The notes beneath the pieces were generated by a model. That model was not told where the DNA came from. It made no database searches and worked only from the letters and a program-made list of their open reading frames with translations. From Euphorbia lathyris (taxonomy: Eukaryota; Streptophyta; Magnoliopsida; Malpighiales; Euphorbiaceae): 64,000 bases of DNA. Shown piece after piece: positions 10,997 through 23,960 of this stretch. The number at the start of each line of letters is the position of its first letter. Position 1 is the first letter of the stretch. Location of the stretch: NCBI RefSeq assembly GCF_963576675.1, contig NC_088915.1, positions 33,633,501 to 33,697,500 on the forward strand. The letters run 5' to 3'. The position numbers and the translations under genes were made by a program.

Positions 10997-12247
10997 TCAG
11001 GCTAACTTCCCTGTCAAAGACGGAGTTCGGTACAGATACTTCACGGGGTCCATCCGAGAAATAATGATCACTTTATATGATTGAAAATAATGCCGTAGTT
11101 TCTTCGTTAGCCATACTACTGCCACACACGTCTTTTCGATCATGTTGTACTTGAGCTCGTACTCCAGGAACTTCTTACTCAGATAATACACCGCGTGCTC
11201 AACACCGGTGTCTCCCTCTTGGGCCAGCATTGCCCCAACGGATCGCTCCTCGATTGCCACATAGAGGAGCAGCGGTTTTCCCAGTTTAGGCGGTCTCAGA
11301 ATCGGCGGATTAGACAAGTAATCTCGGACCTTCTCTAAGGCTTGCTGACACTTATCATTCCAAATCGTGGGTTGATCTTTCCGTAGCAACTTAAAGATCG
11401 GCTCGCAGATTGCAGTGAGTCTTGCTATGAACCGGCTGATATACTGAACCTGCCCCAGAAACCCTCTCACTTCTTTCTCATTCTTTGGTGCCGGCATTTC
11501 TCGTATGGCCTTCACTTTGTCGGGATCTACCTCAATTCCCTTGTTTCCGATTATATAGCCTAAGATTTTCCCCGATGAAACGCCGAAGAAGCACTTCTTC
11601 GGGTTTAACCTTAGTTTGAATTCTGCAATTCGGGCCAAAAACTTCTCGAGTGCAGCAAAATGCCCCTCTCTCGTCTCTGATTTGACCATCATGTCATCCA
11701 CATAAACTTCTACCTCCTTGTGTATCATATCATGGAACAGTGCTGTGCCCATTCGCTGGTAAGTTGCCCCGGCATTCTTCAAACCAAACGGCATTACCCT
11801 GTAGTAGTATGTTCCCCACTCAGTTGTGAACGAGGTTTTTGCTTTGTGTTTCTCGGCCATCTGAACTTGCATGTAGCCCATGAAACCGTCCACATTCGTG
11901 TGTAAGATGCTCGATGATGCACTATCGATCAATACGTCAATATGGGGCAATGCGAACTCATCTTTCGGGCATGCTTTGTTAAGATCTCTATAATCGACGC
12001 ACATTCTTACTTTACCGTCCTTTTTTGCGATGGGCACCACATTTGCGACCCAAGGGGGATAGTCGATTACTTCGATGAACCCTGCTTCTAACTGCTTCTT
12101 CACTTCTTCTCTGATCTTATCTGCCCATTCCGGTCTCATGCGTCGGAGTTTCTGTTTCACGGGCTTAGCATCGGGGTATGTCGGAATACGGTGAGTTACG
12201 ATTGATTGATCGATTCCTAGCATGTCTTCGTACGTCCAAGCAAACAC
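10997..12247 (-). pseudogene. Element A reverse transcriptase and first RNase H
   Basis: 416 codons open, in frame with the upstream gag-like ORF through a TAA at 12314-12316. It begins at the FAWTYEDM motif that precedes RT in Tat elements. RT motifs are present: MCVDYRDLNKACPKDEF, MPFGLKNAGATYQR, and catalytic YVDDMMVKS, then GFLGQVQYISRFI. The tether and RNase H part (YYLSKKF, EYELKYNMIEK) follows. A TGA at the end sits where an Arg codon is expected (CGA to TGA). Confidence 0.92.
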
Positions 12248-12313
12248 TATTTCGTATTTTTTAATTATTCTCTCAAATTCTTTCCTCTCTTCAATAGTTA
12301 ATTCTTGAGCAAT

Positions 12314-13900
12314 TTATATAAGTTTAGGATTTTCATCCGTGCCAAGATTGAAAGTTGACATTTCTATTGTATTGATTTCAAATGTAGGCATGTTATATGA
12401 ATAAGAATGCATGGAATGATCACAATCAACATCAAGCAAGTAAGCAAAATCAGAATTCATTTCATCGATAGTGTTGGCGAGTACATCATCAGATTCAAAT
12501 AAAGCAGTAATACAATTTTCATCATCGAGGTCCTCGGGTTTCTCATGAGCTTTGGAGGTACTAGGCTCATTCACCGCTCCTGTAGTTACTTCTACAGTGA
12601 TGACTTGCTCCTCGGCATTCAAGTCTAACATCATAATCTCCTCGACAAAGCAGCTCGCTTTTCCACTGCCCCAGTCGGCAACATCATCAAAGATCTCAAA
12701 TCCTGGCAGAATCTTTCCTTCGGCGCTAACAGCCACTTCCGACTCATCATCAGACTCATCCCAGATGTTGATCGGAACCCTCTGATTGATACCTTCCTCG
12801 TCGGAGGAACTTCCCCAAACGTCCACGACCATCAGATCCATTATGTGAGGGACATTCGGATTTATGTAGGAAGGGTCCGACGATCTATACCGAGCCCAGC
12901 CTATCAGTTCTTCATAGTCCTTGAGGAACACTCCATTCATTCTTCTAGCCACGAGTGGAATAGCACCCTTCCGGATGCACATGAGTTGCTCCTGATCACT
13001 CAAGGTGACCCGACACGAGGCATACTTGAACCTCCATCTTCTAGCATAATCCACAAATGGTTCCTCGGGGAATTGCCTGATCCTTTCTAAATCTTCCAGG
13101 GATCCCGTCCATGGAACATACATCTTGTATCTTGCCACAAAGGCACTCCTAAGTGGTACCCAATGACCCATTTCCTCCTCCGATAGGCCTTGATGCCACA
13201 ACAAGGCTTCTCCCCTTAAGGTTTTTGGAAAATGTTCGTGTAATTCACACTGCGGGAATCCGGCGTCATACATATGATTGCGGAATAACCTCGCATGCTC
13301 AACAGGATCCTGGTATCCACCATACCTAGGCATCGCTAACACCGCATCAGGTGTTTGGTAAGACGGGGAATCCGGGGTTTGCTCTGCCAGCATCCATACT
13401 GTGTACTCCTTGATAAATCTTTTCGTCATTGCCGCCCAATCGGTCTTAACATACATCGGCAATGACATGTACCACATTAATGGTTCACCCATCAACGAAT
13501 TACAAAACAAGCTAGTGATCTCTCCTTCTTTAAAACCCAAGGGCGCCATGGCCGATAAGTAGAAGTGAAGGTGCTCCATAGGGTCCTTGTTGCCATTATA
13601 TTTGCTAACCCTCGGCAACGGACGCTTGATAGGTCCAATCTGCATTACGAAGCGCTCCGCGGCCCTGTCCTCAGCCCTTTGATACTTTTCTAGAAATAGA
13701 TCTGACAATTGATCCCAATCATACTTGCAAGAGTCGGGTAATGAGTGAAACCACCCCAAAGGCTCGCCTATCAGAGAATGGTGGAACCACTGAGCAATCT
13801 CATCCACTCCGAAGGATTCAACAAACATATCGCGCATATATTCACGCAAGTGCACCTCGGGATTTCCCCTCCACTAAACAGGCCTAAATTAGGCAAAATA
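12314..13900 (-). pseudogene. Element A: three extra gag-like modules in place of a protease
   Basis: An open frame of 513 codons from 13855, entered by a frameshift near 13880. Counted from 13855, residues 1-58 (with the upstream codons), 83-152 and 176-325 each resemble a retrotransposon Gag fold: a Y-N/G-G..DP.EH opening, then SLIGEPLGWF, SLMGEPLMWY and TLRGEALLWH, then DW....F..KY. The third also has the second half (FVDYARRWRFKYA). An acidic linker (SSDEEG, WDESDDESE) follows to a TAA stop and then RT. No D-[ST]-G aspartic protease motif was found here or between here and the zinc knuckle. This arrangement is unusual for Ty3/gypsy. Confidence 0.75.
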
Positions 13901-15495
13901 GTTCGAGACGACCCTTCTCCGGTCTCTTCGGCACTATCTTCATCATACGGTGCTCCACCATCCAATCCCTCTTCCATCGGTTCATCCTCTTGTTCCTCGC
14001 CAAGGAAGGACACATATAGACCATTTCCTACATTGTTCCTTTCGTCGGAATCCAGCAACTCCTCTACGTTCTCCTCGAAGGATTCCATCACTACGCATTC
14101 TGTCAAACCAACTCCGATCATGCTCAGCCTATGATTAGGCAATGGATTACGCCTAGTGGAAGGGTTTGCTGACGAAGGATCAACTATCTTTTTCTCCTCG
14201 ATTAAATCCTGGATTTCGTGTTTCAGCCTCTCACAATTCTCAATTGTATGCCCATAACTGCTGTGGAACTCACAATACCCTCTAGCCTGTATCTACGGAG
14301 TAGGTGGAGCTTTGTTATAAGGGGTAAGGGCTTTCAATAGTCCTTTCTTCTGCAAACGTTCGAAAACCTTTGCGTAAGTCTGATCAAATTTGGCGAACCG
14401 CCTCTTTTCGATAGCATTAAGATCAAGCACTTTCACTGCTGCAGATTCTGCACTCGCACTCGGCCCTCCGGCACTATACCCAGACTTCGTCCATTTAGTG
14501 TATGCTTTCTTCAGCTCTCCATCCCCTTCAACGGTCAAGGCACAGCTATACATCTGATTGAAATCGGTAAAAGGCATATACCGCAACTCATTCTTAATAT
14601 ATGGCAATGTGTTGCCCACTACCATTCGGATCTGATCCTGCTCAAGCGGCTTTTGTTTCATAACCGCGGCCTTGGCCCTCCACCTTCTTACAAAATCAGA
14701 AAAGGATTCCCCCGTCTGCTGCTTAGTGCTCTCAAGTTCCTTCAAAGTGACCTCAAGCATGGTGTTGAAGCTATACTGAGCGATGAATGACTTCGCTAAC
14801 TCTTTCCAATCCCTCTTCGTCACCATTGGTAATGCATGAAACCATGTGAGGGCAGCCCCCTCAAGATAAGTGTTAAACAGCCCTAGGACTTGATCCTCAG
14901 TAAGGATCGTGTGCTTCATTACAGCGACATACTGATTCATGTGGGCAGTGGGATCCCCAGTTCCATCGAACTTTTTCATGTCAGGGAGCCGAAATTTCAA
15001 AGGCAAAGCCGTTGCCGATAAACAATTCTTCAAGTTATAAAAGTCCTGACTCCCGGAACTTCCCCCACGTAGATCCTGCACCTCCTGCGTGATGTGTTGC
15101 TTCCACTCCTCTTCCTTAGCTTTCTCTTTCTCAAGATGCTTCCGGATATAATCTTGATAGTTATCCTCATTCCCAAAGCGAGGGCCATCGTTCACCTCAT
15201 TCTCAGCGTGTTTACTGCCATTTTTATCATCTCTCATGGCCAGTTTAGCTAACTGGGCCGCTATCACCGCTAACTGCTCATTAATGTTGTTCACAGAGTT
15301 TTCCAATCCGGCCACTTTTTCGTCGGTCGCAGACATACTGGCTGAAGACTGAGTATACTCGGACGAAGATGATTCCGAAGCCACAACTGCCGATTCAGAA
15401 CTGTCAATTTGTAGCTGGTCAAACTGCCTAACTAGCCGACTGCTCTCTCGGTACCACAATCGCTTAATGATGACGTCTGCGCGAACGGTATCCAT
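13901..15495 (-). pseudogene. Element A canonical gag with zinc knuckle
   Basis: ATG at 15495. Residues 1-150 are Ser/Glu-rich with a likely coiled coil (VAGLENSVNNINEQLAVIAA). Residues 169-325 form the Retrotrans_gag domain (FDGTGDPTAHMNQY, AALTWFHALP, FVRRWRAKAA). A TAG at 14293-14295 replaces an expected CAG. Beyond it the same frame gives a CX2HX4HX4C-type knuckle (YCEFHSSYGHTIENC) and RLKHEIQDLIEEKKI, as in other Tat gags, then an acidic linker to the frameshift near 13880. It would form the particle that packages the element RNA. Confidence 0.88.
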
Positions 15496-17416
15496 TAGTA
15501 TGTATGCATGATTTTATATGCATGATTCGTGGTGTGTGCGTTTATTTATTTACGGATATATAAGATAAGAAGAACAAACGTTAGTCTAATTACACGTATC
15601 ACAACATCTCTCTTCCACCCTTATTCCTCCACACACTCGATGGTCCAAGTCTCTTTCCTAGGATTTTGGTTTGGGGCTCACATTGCGGTCCAGGGGACGC
15701 GTGATGCCGTCGATTATTGCGGAAAAGTAGATCAGTCATCAGACAATACAGTTCGTTTTGACATATCAACGTTCAGTGACTAAGAAATCGACCAAGTTGG
15801 ATTGTCCTTTCGGAATAACTCATCTTTTGTCCTTTCGCGAGACGCATTAATTCGGGTTTTGACTCCCTTTGAGAGCATCTCAGTTTTTAGACGTGGTACG
15901 AGTTATTCTTCTAGTCCAATCGTTCGTTATTGTCAATGACTCGTTCCCTTTTGTTCGCACGGGTTCGTGTCTCGATTTTTGGATTACAACGGGATCTTTT
16001 GGATCTATGGAGAGACGTAACCACGTGTTTATTTAGTGATGGAATCACTTTTGGATTTTATTTTAGGGAACGGACTCATCGCGTAACGCGTTTGTTCTTA
16101 GCGTCGAGGATCCGTTTGCTCATTTTAGCTACGTGAAAAGACGGCGAGTCTTATTTTGAGCGCACGGTAACCTTTCGGCTAGCAACAGTTCGTTGTTCTT
16201 CCCAATCCACGGGATATATCATCTTAGTGTGGTTATAGAAAATCAACGTTTCGTTGAATCACATGCTTATTCAAAGCGAGGATATCACCGTTCTCTTTCC
16301 TTTAGGCACGACTTAAGCAAACACCTACATCGGGCCATATTTCTTGCAGTTTTGGTAACGGTCGAAATGATCGAGTCGTTAGTCAAAACCCGCAGTCTCG
16401 TCCATATGGCGCAATTATATGGTTTGGCTTAATTCGGCTTCGAGATTTTAAACGGGGTATACACTCATTCGAGGCACGCATTCAACGGCATTGGTTTATT
16501 TTCTTTAACTACGCTCGGGATTGACATATATCGTAAATTCGGAATGATGTTGGTCGTTTAGTTCATTTTTCGCTTTCCTTTTCTTAGTCACTTCTGCGGA
16601 CACGTCCATTTCTCTTTAAGAACGACACGGGGCATAACGTAAAAGCTCGTCTTTTATTCGGAAGGGACGGGCTACTCGTGCGAAACTTTTCACGTTACGA
16701 CAGGGTCGTTCGAAACAGAAATGTTCTTCGTTTTCGTTTCATTATGATCTCGTTTTATCCCAATTTATTTAAAGAATGTGAATAACGGTTACTGTTAATA
16801 TAGTCTTTTGAATCGAAGTATAACTATCCTCAACACCAAACCGATTCATACTAATACGTGCTTACGTCGTAACGCATTTCCTGAACATGTGCCTTCGTCG
16901 GGACACAGAAAGGGACAAGGCGGGCCGCACATGTTCATTCATACGAGATGACTAAGTCGTCTTTAGTTTAAATCGTTTCGATGTTTTAGGGTAATTAGTA
17001 TGTCGACTCAAGAGTATATATTAACGCATCATTTCATTTTCTTTACATACTTTAGGATTTAGACACGTATCATGGCGATTTGAAAACACGAACTGATTCA
17101 TTTATCACGCCAAAAATAGTAACGGGTAATCCTATGGAAACTTCTAAGGCTACTATATACTGACACGGCTGAGCGTGGGACCTCACAAGACCGCACAAAT
17201 TCGCCCCTAACGAATGGATGGGGACCCTTTGGCGCCTTACTGTAAAGGGGAACTTACACTAGCCTCTTTCGAGCGACGAATGGACTCTCGCTAGAGGTTT
17301 CGCGGAAATTACCCAAAAGGTTTGCAATAATGCACATGAATGCATACGAAAAGAAATAATACGATCCGTCCCCGTTAAGGGCTTAATACACGCCTTCCGG
17401 AATCAAATTTCTCACT
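15496..17416 (-). other. Element A 5' leader
   Basis: About 1.9 kb between primer site and gag ATG. Ogre-type elements often have an extra ORF here; I see no minus-strand ORF with family resemblance, only short random frames. Thus it is either untranslated leader or a decayed ORF1. Confidence 0.6.
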
Positions 17417-17434
17417 TCCCCAGCAGAGTCGCCA
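17417..17434 (-). other. Primer binding site of element A (tRNA-Arg type)
   Basis: The minus strand reads TGGCGACTCTGCTGGGGA, two bases after the LTR end. This complements a tRNA 3' end ...CCCCAGCAGAGTCGCCA, consistent with a plant tRNA-Arg, the primer known for Ogre elements. Confidence 0.8.
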
Positions 17435-19787
17435 CTTGTTAGACGAGGTGCCGCGGCCTAATCTCCCGGGCGGACCGGGGGGTGGACACCTCATGGCGAC
17501 GTAAGCGGTGATTGGTGCCGAAAGCAACCAATCGTGGAATCAAGCTGCTCGGCAGGACCGGAGCTCGGAGATATGGAAGAGTCGCCACCCAAGAATGGGA
17601 AAATGAACACCGATCCCTTGCGGGAGACCGGTGTGGGTTCGGGAAACTTAGATACGAGCCGAAAAGGCTAGCTCCTTTCCGGAGAAAGGCTACTAGGCAC
17701 CCCGGCATCGCCCGATTTATGAACCATCGGCCTCCTACTCAGCATGTTAGGCGATAACGGACTAATCGTATATTCCTTTAAGTTTAAAATTCATTTGAAA
17801 CCTTTTCTTTCTCGTTTTGAAAACCGTTTTGAGCATATATTATTGAAAAGCCACTTTGGTAAAGAATCACCCATTTACATCAGTTCAAAAATACATAGGA
17901 AAGAGAGGGGGAGAAGGAAGAATTGATTTATTTACAACGTGATTTATGTTCCATGTTACATACTAATTCTATACTAATTCACTTCCCCAAAACGAGTTCA
18001 TTTACATGGTTCGCACCTTAATCGCCGTTGGAACGATTTAGGTACGTTTCAAAACCCCGTTTGATGAAGTTCACCCGAATCGCCGTTGGAACGACTCAAG
18101 CGTTTAAAAACATCAAGATAAAAACCTTTAATAAGAAAACGTGGTTAAGCATACAAGTCAATTTATTTTGTACAAATCATTTAAGAAAACGATTCAAAAA
18201 CTCTATTATTCACAATGAAAACGATTTTAATTATAAGGTTCGCTTAATCCGTCGTTGGAACGGACTAAGGTTTTAAAGCGTGATGTTTTGGGAAACGATT
18301 TTGAAATGTCAAGAAAACACTATTTATTTACATTAGGAACTTCTAAAAACTCATTAGTTTAAATAATTAAATTGAAAACTCTTTTTGTGATTTATTTTCC
18401 CCTTTTTCCTTAGTGGATTCTCTACTTGTTATAATTACAATAATAAACATATTTAAACCAAAATTCACTCCCAAATAAAGCCCATTTGAAACATGGACCC
18501 CTAAATGGCCCAAAAGAATAAAGAAAAGAATATAAGCATATATATATACATTTTAATCCAAAAAGGAAATATGAAATAAAAGTTAATGAAAAGAGACTAT
18601 ATAATACATGTATGAAAATACTAAACATAATACATTTATACTTTAAACATGTGAAAATAGTAAATAAAACTCCTAGATAAGAAAATAACATTTGTCACCA
18701 AAATAGTTTTATTTAATAATAACTAATATAGCCCAAATATCCCAAAACTATATATATACATAACTAATGTAATTTTAAATGTAAAAAATAATATATATTT
18801 ATCCACTAATATTTACTAATTATCTCCAAAATGCTCAAGTAAATAACATTTAAAATAAAATCCAATATAACTCAAATGAATGAAAAAGGAAATATATATA
18901 TACATATACTTATAATAGATCAAATTAATGAAAAATAATATATAGACATTCTAAATAACTATAGGTACCAAATATCTAAAAAATAGTTTAAAAGTATATA
19001 TTACATAACTATATATATGTACACCAAGGATCAAAAACTTAAAAGTTGAGAAAGAGGGACTAAAACAATATTTTTTACATTCCAGCAGATTTACCGACGG
19101 AAAATCCGTCGGTAAACAACAATTAGTGACAGAAATGGTAAATTACAGCAGCACTCCAATTATTTCCAGATTTATTCAAAAGCTTTAAATTAAATCTAAT
19201 TCAATCGTTTTGGATTTCCGAACTACCAAAAATGGATCATAGTCAATAACGGACGTTCCTAAAACGACGTTTTTATTTTAAAACGTTATTTGGAAATTCT
19301 TTAAATTACAACTTATAATTACAACGTCTTTAATACCCGAACTACCTTTTTATCGGATCACGGTTCGTATTGGGATATCAAAACGAGGTTTTTTATTTTA
19401 AAACAAAACCACATTTTATTCAACACGAGACAAAAATTAAATAAATACGCTAAATTAAATAAAACGTGATAAAATAAATGAATAACTAAATAAATAAAAA
19501 CTATAACATAAAAATAAATAGAAGAAGGAAATAAATTAAATAAAATAAAAGAGTCTAGTCCTCGGATAATACCTTAAATTCGGTATCTGACAGTCGAAGC
19601 CGATTGATTCCACGAGTTGTGATTTTCCGTTTTTTTGTGTTTTTTAGTAAAAATTTAACTTTGGGAAAATTTGGATTTTTTTGGGAAAAAAAATATTTTC
19701 TCCAAAAAATTGACTTTCTCTCTCTAAAAATGTTTAGAGTGAGAAAGCTCCAAAGAATCTCCTCCCTTAAATGCATGGGGATCCGTG

Positions 19788-19798
19788 CCTTTTTATAG
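19788..19798 (-). promoter_or_regulatory. TATA box of element A 5' LTR
   Basis: Minus-strand CTATAAAAAGG, about 60 bp downstream of the palindrome cluster and about 0.7 kb into the LTR. It is the likely core promoter for the element's genomic RNA. Confidence 0.6.
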
Positions 19799-19858
19799 GC
19801 AAACGGGTCCCCGGACAAATGGGCGACGCCCGAGTAAAATCGGGCGTCGACCAAGGGG

Positions 19859-20010
19859 GTTGGGCGGCCGCCCAAAGCATGTTGGGCGGCCGCCCAACCT
19901 TGTGTTGGGCTATCGCCCAACATTGTTGGGCGGACGCCCAACGCGAGGTTGGGCGTGCGCGCCCAACTGCCGTTGGGCGTCCGCCCGACGCGGTTGGGCG
20001 CTCGCCCAAC
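19859..20010. repeat. GC palindrome cluster in U3 of element A (right copy)
   Basis: Seven or so inverted-repeat units with arms GTTGGGCG/CGCCCAAC and 2-4-nt centres, including the perfect palindrome at 19881-19898. It has one unit more than the left LTR (the segment around 19920-19941). Dense CpG content. Confidence 0.85.
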
Positions 20011-20478
20011 GGCCGCCGGGGCGCGTCTCGCGCCGCTGGGCGTGCACGCCCCCTGCGGCCGTCGAGCTCACGTTCCGCACCGTCGGGCGTCCACGCGTCA
20101 TGACCGCCGAACGTGTGTTCCGCGCTGCCGGGCGCACACGCCCAGTTGCCAACGAACGCGCGCCTCGCGCTGCCAAGCTCGTGCATTGCTCGAACGTCGA
20201 GCGCGTGCTATTCCTGGTTGGATGCGTGCGTCCGATGGACGTCGAGCGCGCGCTTTGCGTCGTCGAGCGGGTGTCCGACTGTCGTCGAACGCGCGCCGGC
20301 CGCCGCTAAGTACTCGCATCATGCCGCTAAGCATTCGCGAACCATCCAATCAACAATAGCGACCCACCGTAACTTATTTATTTTATTATTTTTTTTCGAA
20401 ACTCCCGGAATTAATCGCTTCCACCGTCTTGTTTTCAGGTTTTCGTCACAGGTCCTCCGACTCGGTGTCTACAACGTT

Positions 20479-20600
20479 TCCAATTCCTAACTAACTCACA
20501 CAAAAGCATTTAAATGCGAGAAATGCTCGCTTATTAACTAAATAATGCTAAAACCCGTCCTAAAACCGTACCCAAAGATAGGGGTTTTTGACCCCTATCA
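20479..20600 (-). repeat. Element B, 3' LTR, second part
   Basis: Resumes the LTR of B after element A; ACGTT at 20474-20478 is the target duplication. Same sequence as 28008-28129, ending GACCCCTATCA, i.e. the LTR start TGATAGGGGTC in sense. The adjacent purine-rich minus strand (AAGTGCGAGGAGGAT, 20601-20615) is the polypurine tract. Confidence 0.92.
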
Positions 20601-22153
20601 ATCCTCCTCGCACTTAAAACTTTACTTGTCCCCAAGTAAACTAAAAAACTAAACCCGCAATCACAAGCAAGCCAGAACACCTCCCGGTTTGACTAGGTGC
20701 TTGACACAATTTCAAGCATCTGTAATTACATGCATTCGGAAATACAAAGTAGAGACACGATATCCAAAAGCCGCATTTCAATTATCATAGGTCATATGTT
20801 TTAAGGAAAAGGACACATGTTCAATTAAACGAGCTTGAAGGGATCGCTAAGTAAAACACCTCACCATAGGTAGTTCACTCATTTCACACAATTTTGGTGG
20901 CTAAAGTGTTTACTCTCGGCTTATGTTCTTGCTTAGGATTACGTTGATTTTGCACGTTCATCCGAGTTCCTCTACTATGCTATATGACTCCGATGATATC
21001 AAAAACAGCCTCGAATTGGGGTTGTAATGTGGTTAGAGGGTTAAAGGTACAACAAGGGTTAATAGTTCTAGCGCTAGAAAAACAAAGTTCAAATGGCTTT
21101 AGCAAGTATGAAGTGATTGAGCTTTTTATTCATCCATTATTCTCTTTTTGGGATGTTTTCTTGAGACGTTTTGATTTAAAGAACTGGGGGATGAAGTTCT
21201 CCCCTTTTAGTTCGCCTCTTTTCTTTTCTTTTCTTTTTTTCTGTTTTTCTCTTCTTCCCTTTTTTTTTGGATAGTGATGCTCATTCACTTCTTAGCCTTT
21301 TGGCTTGCTACTATAATGCCATAAACAAAGAAAAAGCGCTAGAAGAAAACAAAGGCTCAATTTGAGCTTTGCAAAAATTTTGGGTTAAGTAGCAAACCAA
21401 GTTGTGGTTTGCAAAAATAGGTTAGAACGAAAGAAAAATCTATAAACTACAAAAATATAGGCTCAAAGGGGCTTCCTAGAGTGGATGAAAAAGAGAAAAT
21501 AAGGTAAAGAAAAAGGGTTAATTCTAATGAGGCTGATTTCATCGTTTATCATCTCAAATCATTGCATGTAGGTTCAACACAGTATTAGGTGCAAAATCTG
21601 TAATCTTCCACAAGTCAAAGCATTCACACAAAAATGTCAAGAAAAAGAGCTTTTTGATGTTCGCTCTTAGGCTCAAATTCAACTCACAATTCTTTGGGTT
21701 TCAATTTGTGTTTACTAGTTCTCCCCAAACTCAAGTTTAATATCACATGCCTTCAATTCTTAAGTTATCTACCTAAGTAATGATTTTAGCATTTCTTCAA
21801 AAGTAGGGTCTAAATGCAAACTTTAGCTCATGCTTTTACAGATACAAGGGTTGTGTCCTACACCTAAACTAGTTGTCATGCAATCTTAGATTCGGTTCTC
21901 AGTCCTCAAGGACAAATAACGAAGTTTAGATTTGAAGGAGGTTCACGGTTTTAGGTCCTAAACATGCAAAACATAAATAAAACCCGGAAAACACAAAACT
22001 AAACTAGACACGACGCAACAAAAATTTTAAATTTATACAATTTTTGTAAGTTTGTCTACCCCTCCTCCTCACACTAAAAATATGCAATAAGTTCCAACAT
22101 TGCATCACAAATCATAAAGAACAAGTGTAGAGAGTTAGGGTGGAGAAGACAAC
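20601..22153 (-). other. Element B 3' untranslated region
   Basis: No coding sequence. It is the reverse complement of the region following the 3' ORF of element C (49235-50790), with the same pyrimidine-rich block (21220-21275) and the same text directly before the polypurine tract. In B this region abuts the integrase stop codon, so B lacks the 3' ORF that C has. Confidence 0.8.
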
Positions 22154-23329
22154 TTACTGACCATCTTGAAGACGGAGGATTTGGACGCCCGAAGTGTCTT
22201 TACCGAGATAAAGTTTGAGTCGATGTCCATTTACTTTCTGGGTGGTTCCATCATTCAACATAATCTCAACCATACTGGAGGGATGTGCGTCAAGAACTGA
22301 GAATGGTCCATACCATCTACTCTTGAGCTTGCCAGGGAAGAATCTCAATCGGGAGTTATAAAGCAGTACTTGGTCGCCTTTTTGGAAGGTTTTCCGCTGT
22401 ACTTTTTTATCGTGCACCCTCTTGGTTCGTTCTTTGTACAGCTTGGCATTCTCGTAAGATTTATATCGGAGCTCATCCAGTTCATGTAGTTATGTTAACC
22501 GTAGGTCACCTGAAAGTTTAGAGTCAAAGTTTAGAAATTTCAGCGCCCAATAAGCTTTGTGCTCTAACTCAATAGGCAAATGACAAGATTTCCCAAAAAC
22601 TAAACGGTAGGGGGACATTCCTATGGGAGTCTTGAATGCTGTCTGGTATGCCCAAAGAGCATCGTCTAGTTTAAGACTCCAGTCTTTTCTGGCATTCCCC
22701 ACCGTTTTCTCAAGAATACGTTTTAGCTCTCAGTTTGACACTTCTACCTGACCACTCGTCTGAGGATGGTAAGATGTTGCGACCCTATGGGCTACGCCAT
22801 ACTTTTGGAGCAACGTGTCAAACTGTTTATTGCAGAAATGGGATCCCCCATCACTAATGATAGTCCGGGGGGTTCCAAATCTGGCAAAGATATTCTTTCT
22901 CAGGAATTTTATCACTACTCGAGCATCGTTTGTGGGTAAGGCTTCGGCCTCTACCCATTTAGAGACATAATCAACCGCGACAAGAATGTATTGGTTGGTG
23001 TGTGACATAGGGAAAGGTCCCATAAAGTCTATGCCCCAAACATCAAATAGCTCATAGACGAGTATGCCTTGTTGAAGCATCTCATTCCTCCTAGAGATAT
23101 TCCCTACTCTCTGACACGCATCACAGTATTTAATATAACTATTGACATCACTATGCATTTGTGGCCACCAAAGCCCACTTTGGAGGATTTTTGCCACTGT
23201 CCTATCTGGCCCAAAGTGGCCGCCTGGTTCCCTAGAGTGGCACATGTTAATTACTGACTCTACCTCCTCCTCAGGTATACATCTCCTAATCATGCCATCG
23301 GTGCAGAATCGAAATAAATAAGGTTCTTC
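22154..23329 (-). pseudogene. Element B integrase
   Basis: One frame with two internal stops (TGA near 22730, TAA near 22490) plus the TAG at 23330 separating it from RNase H. Zinc-binding HHCC region near the start ([19 protein letters not shown]), core with [16 protein letters not shown] and GQVEVSN supplying D-D-E, then the Athila-typical [13 protein letters not shown] and ELEHKAYWA. The C-terminus (YGPFSV) ends LQDGQ just before the shared 3'UTR. It would insert the cDNA if intact. Confidence 0.92.
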
Positions 23330-23960
23330 CTAAAAATATTGTTTGCTTTCAAACAAAAACTTACGTCTTTTGTTTGCATCTAAATCAAGAGGAGGAATGT
23401 TACCGACTTTGTAGTTCGTGATGTCTGCAAACCAGGGGAGAGTTTTTACCGAATATAACGTTTCATCCGGGAATACCTCATTGATTGCCTCATGCTCTAA
23501 GGATTGCTGATCTGACTCTAACCTGGATAGGTGGTCCGCTATCACGTTTTCCACCCCTTTCTTGTCTCTGATCTCGATGTCAAATTCTTGGAGTAGTAAG
23601 ATCCAACGGATCAGCCTAGGTTTTGCATCCTGCTTGCTCATCAGATATCTCAAGGCTGCATGGTCAGTAAAAACAATTACCTTAGACAGCACCAAATAAG
23701 ATCTAAATTTGTCAAAGGCAAAAACTACGGCTAGCAATTCCTTTTCAGTTATTGAATAGTTCTGATGTGCATCATTTAAGGTTTTGCTAGCATAGAAGAT
23801 TGGGCGAAAAATTTTATCTACCCTCTGCCCAAGACAGGCTCCTACAGCCAGATCACTGGCATCGCACATTAACTCAAAGGGAAGGGACCAATCCGGGCTT
23901 ACCATAATAGGTGTTTCGATTAATTTCTTTTTCAGTAATTTAAATGCAAGCATACATTCT
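23330..23960 (-). pseudogene. Element B RNase H domain
   Basis: About 207 codons in a frame shifted relative to RT; the frameshift lies near 23960. It shows [26 protein letters not shown] and [11 protein letters not shown], the Ty3/gypsy RNase H signature with its acidic residues. It continues in frame into integrase through a TAG. Confidence 0.9.

Larger units (their letters stand above)
1556..20473 (-). mobile_element. Element A: 18.9-kb Tat/Ogre-like Ty3/gypsy retrotransposon
   Basis: Bounded by direct LTRs of about 3.0 kb and an exact target duplication ACGTT (1551-1555 and 20474-20478). In sense orientation the LTR starts TGTAGACACC and is followed by a primer site matching the 3' end of tRNA-Arg. 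RT, a second RNase H domain and integrase follow gag. Dual RNase H, a tRNA-Arg primer, long LTRs, an extra antisense gene and 3'UTR tandem repeats are known hallmarks of the Tat/Ogre lineage. It is inserted in element B, so it is younger than B. Frameshifts and stops make it non-functional. Confidence 0.93.
17437..20473 (-). repeat. Element A, 5' LTR
   Basis: 3037 bp, direct repeat of 1556-4570. In sense it runs from TGTAGACACC at 20473 to GTCTAACA at 17437. The GC palindrome cluster (19859-20010) is followed by the TATA box (19788-19798), then more than 2 kb of AT-rich R-U5. Confidence 0.95.
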
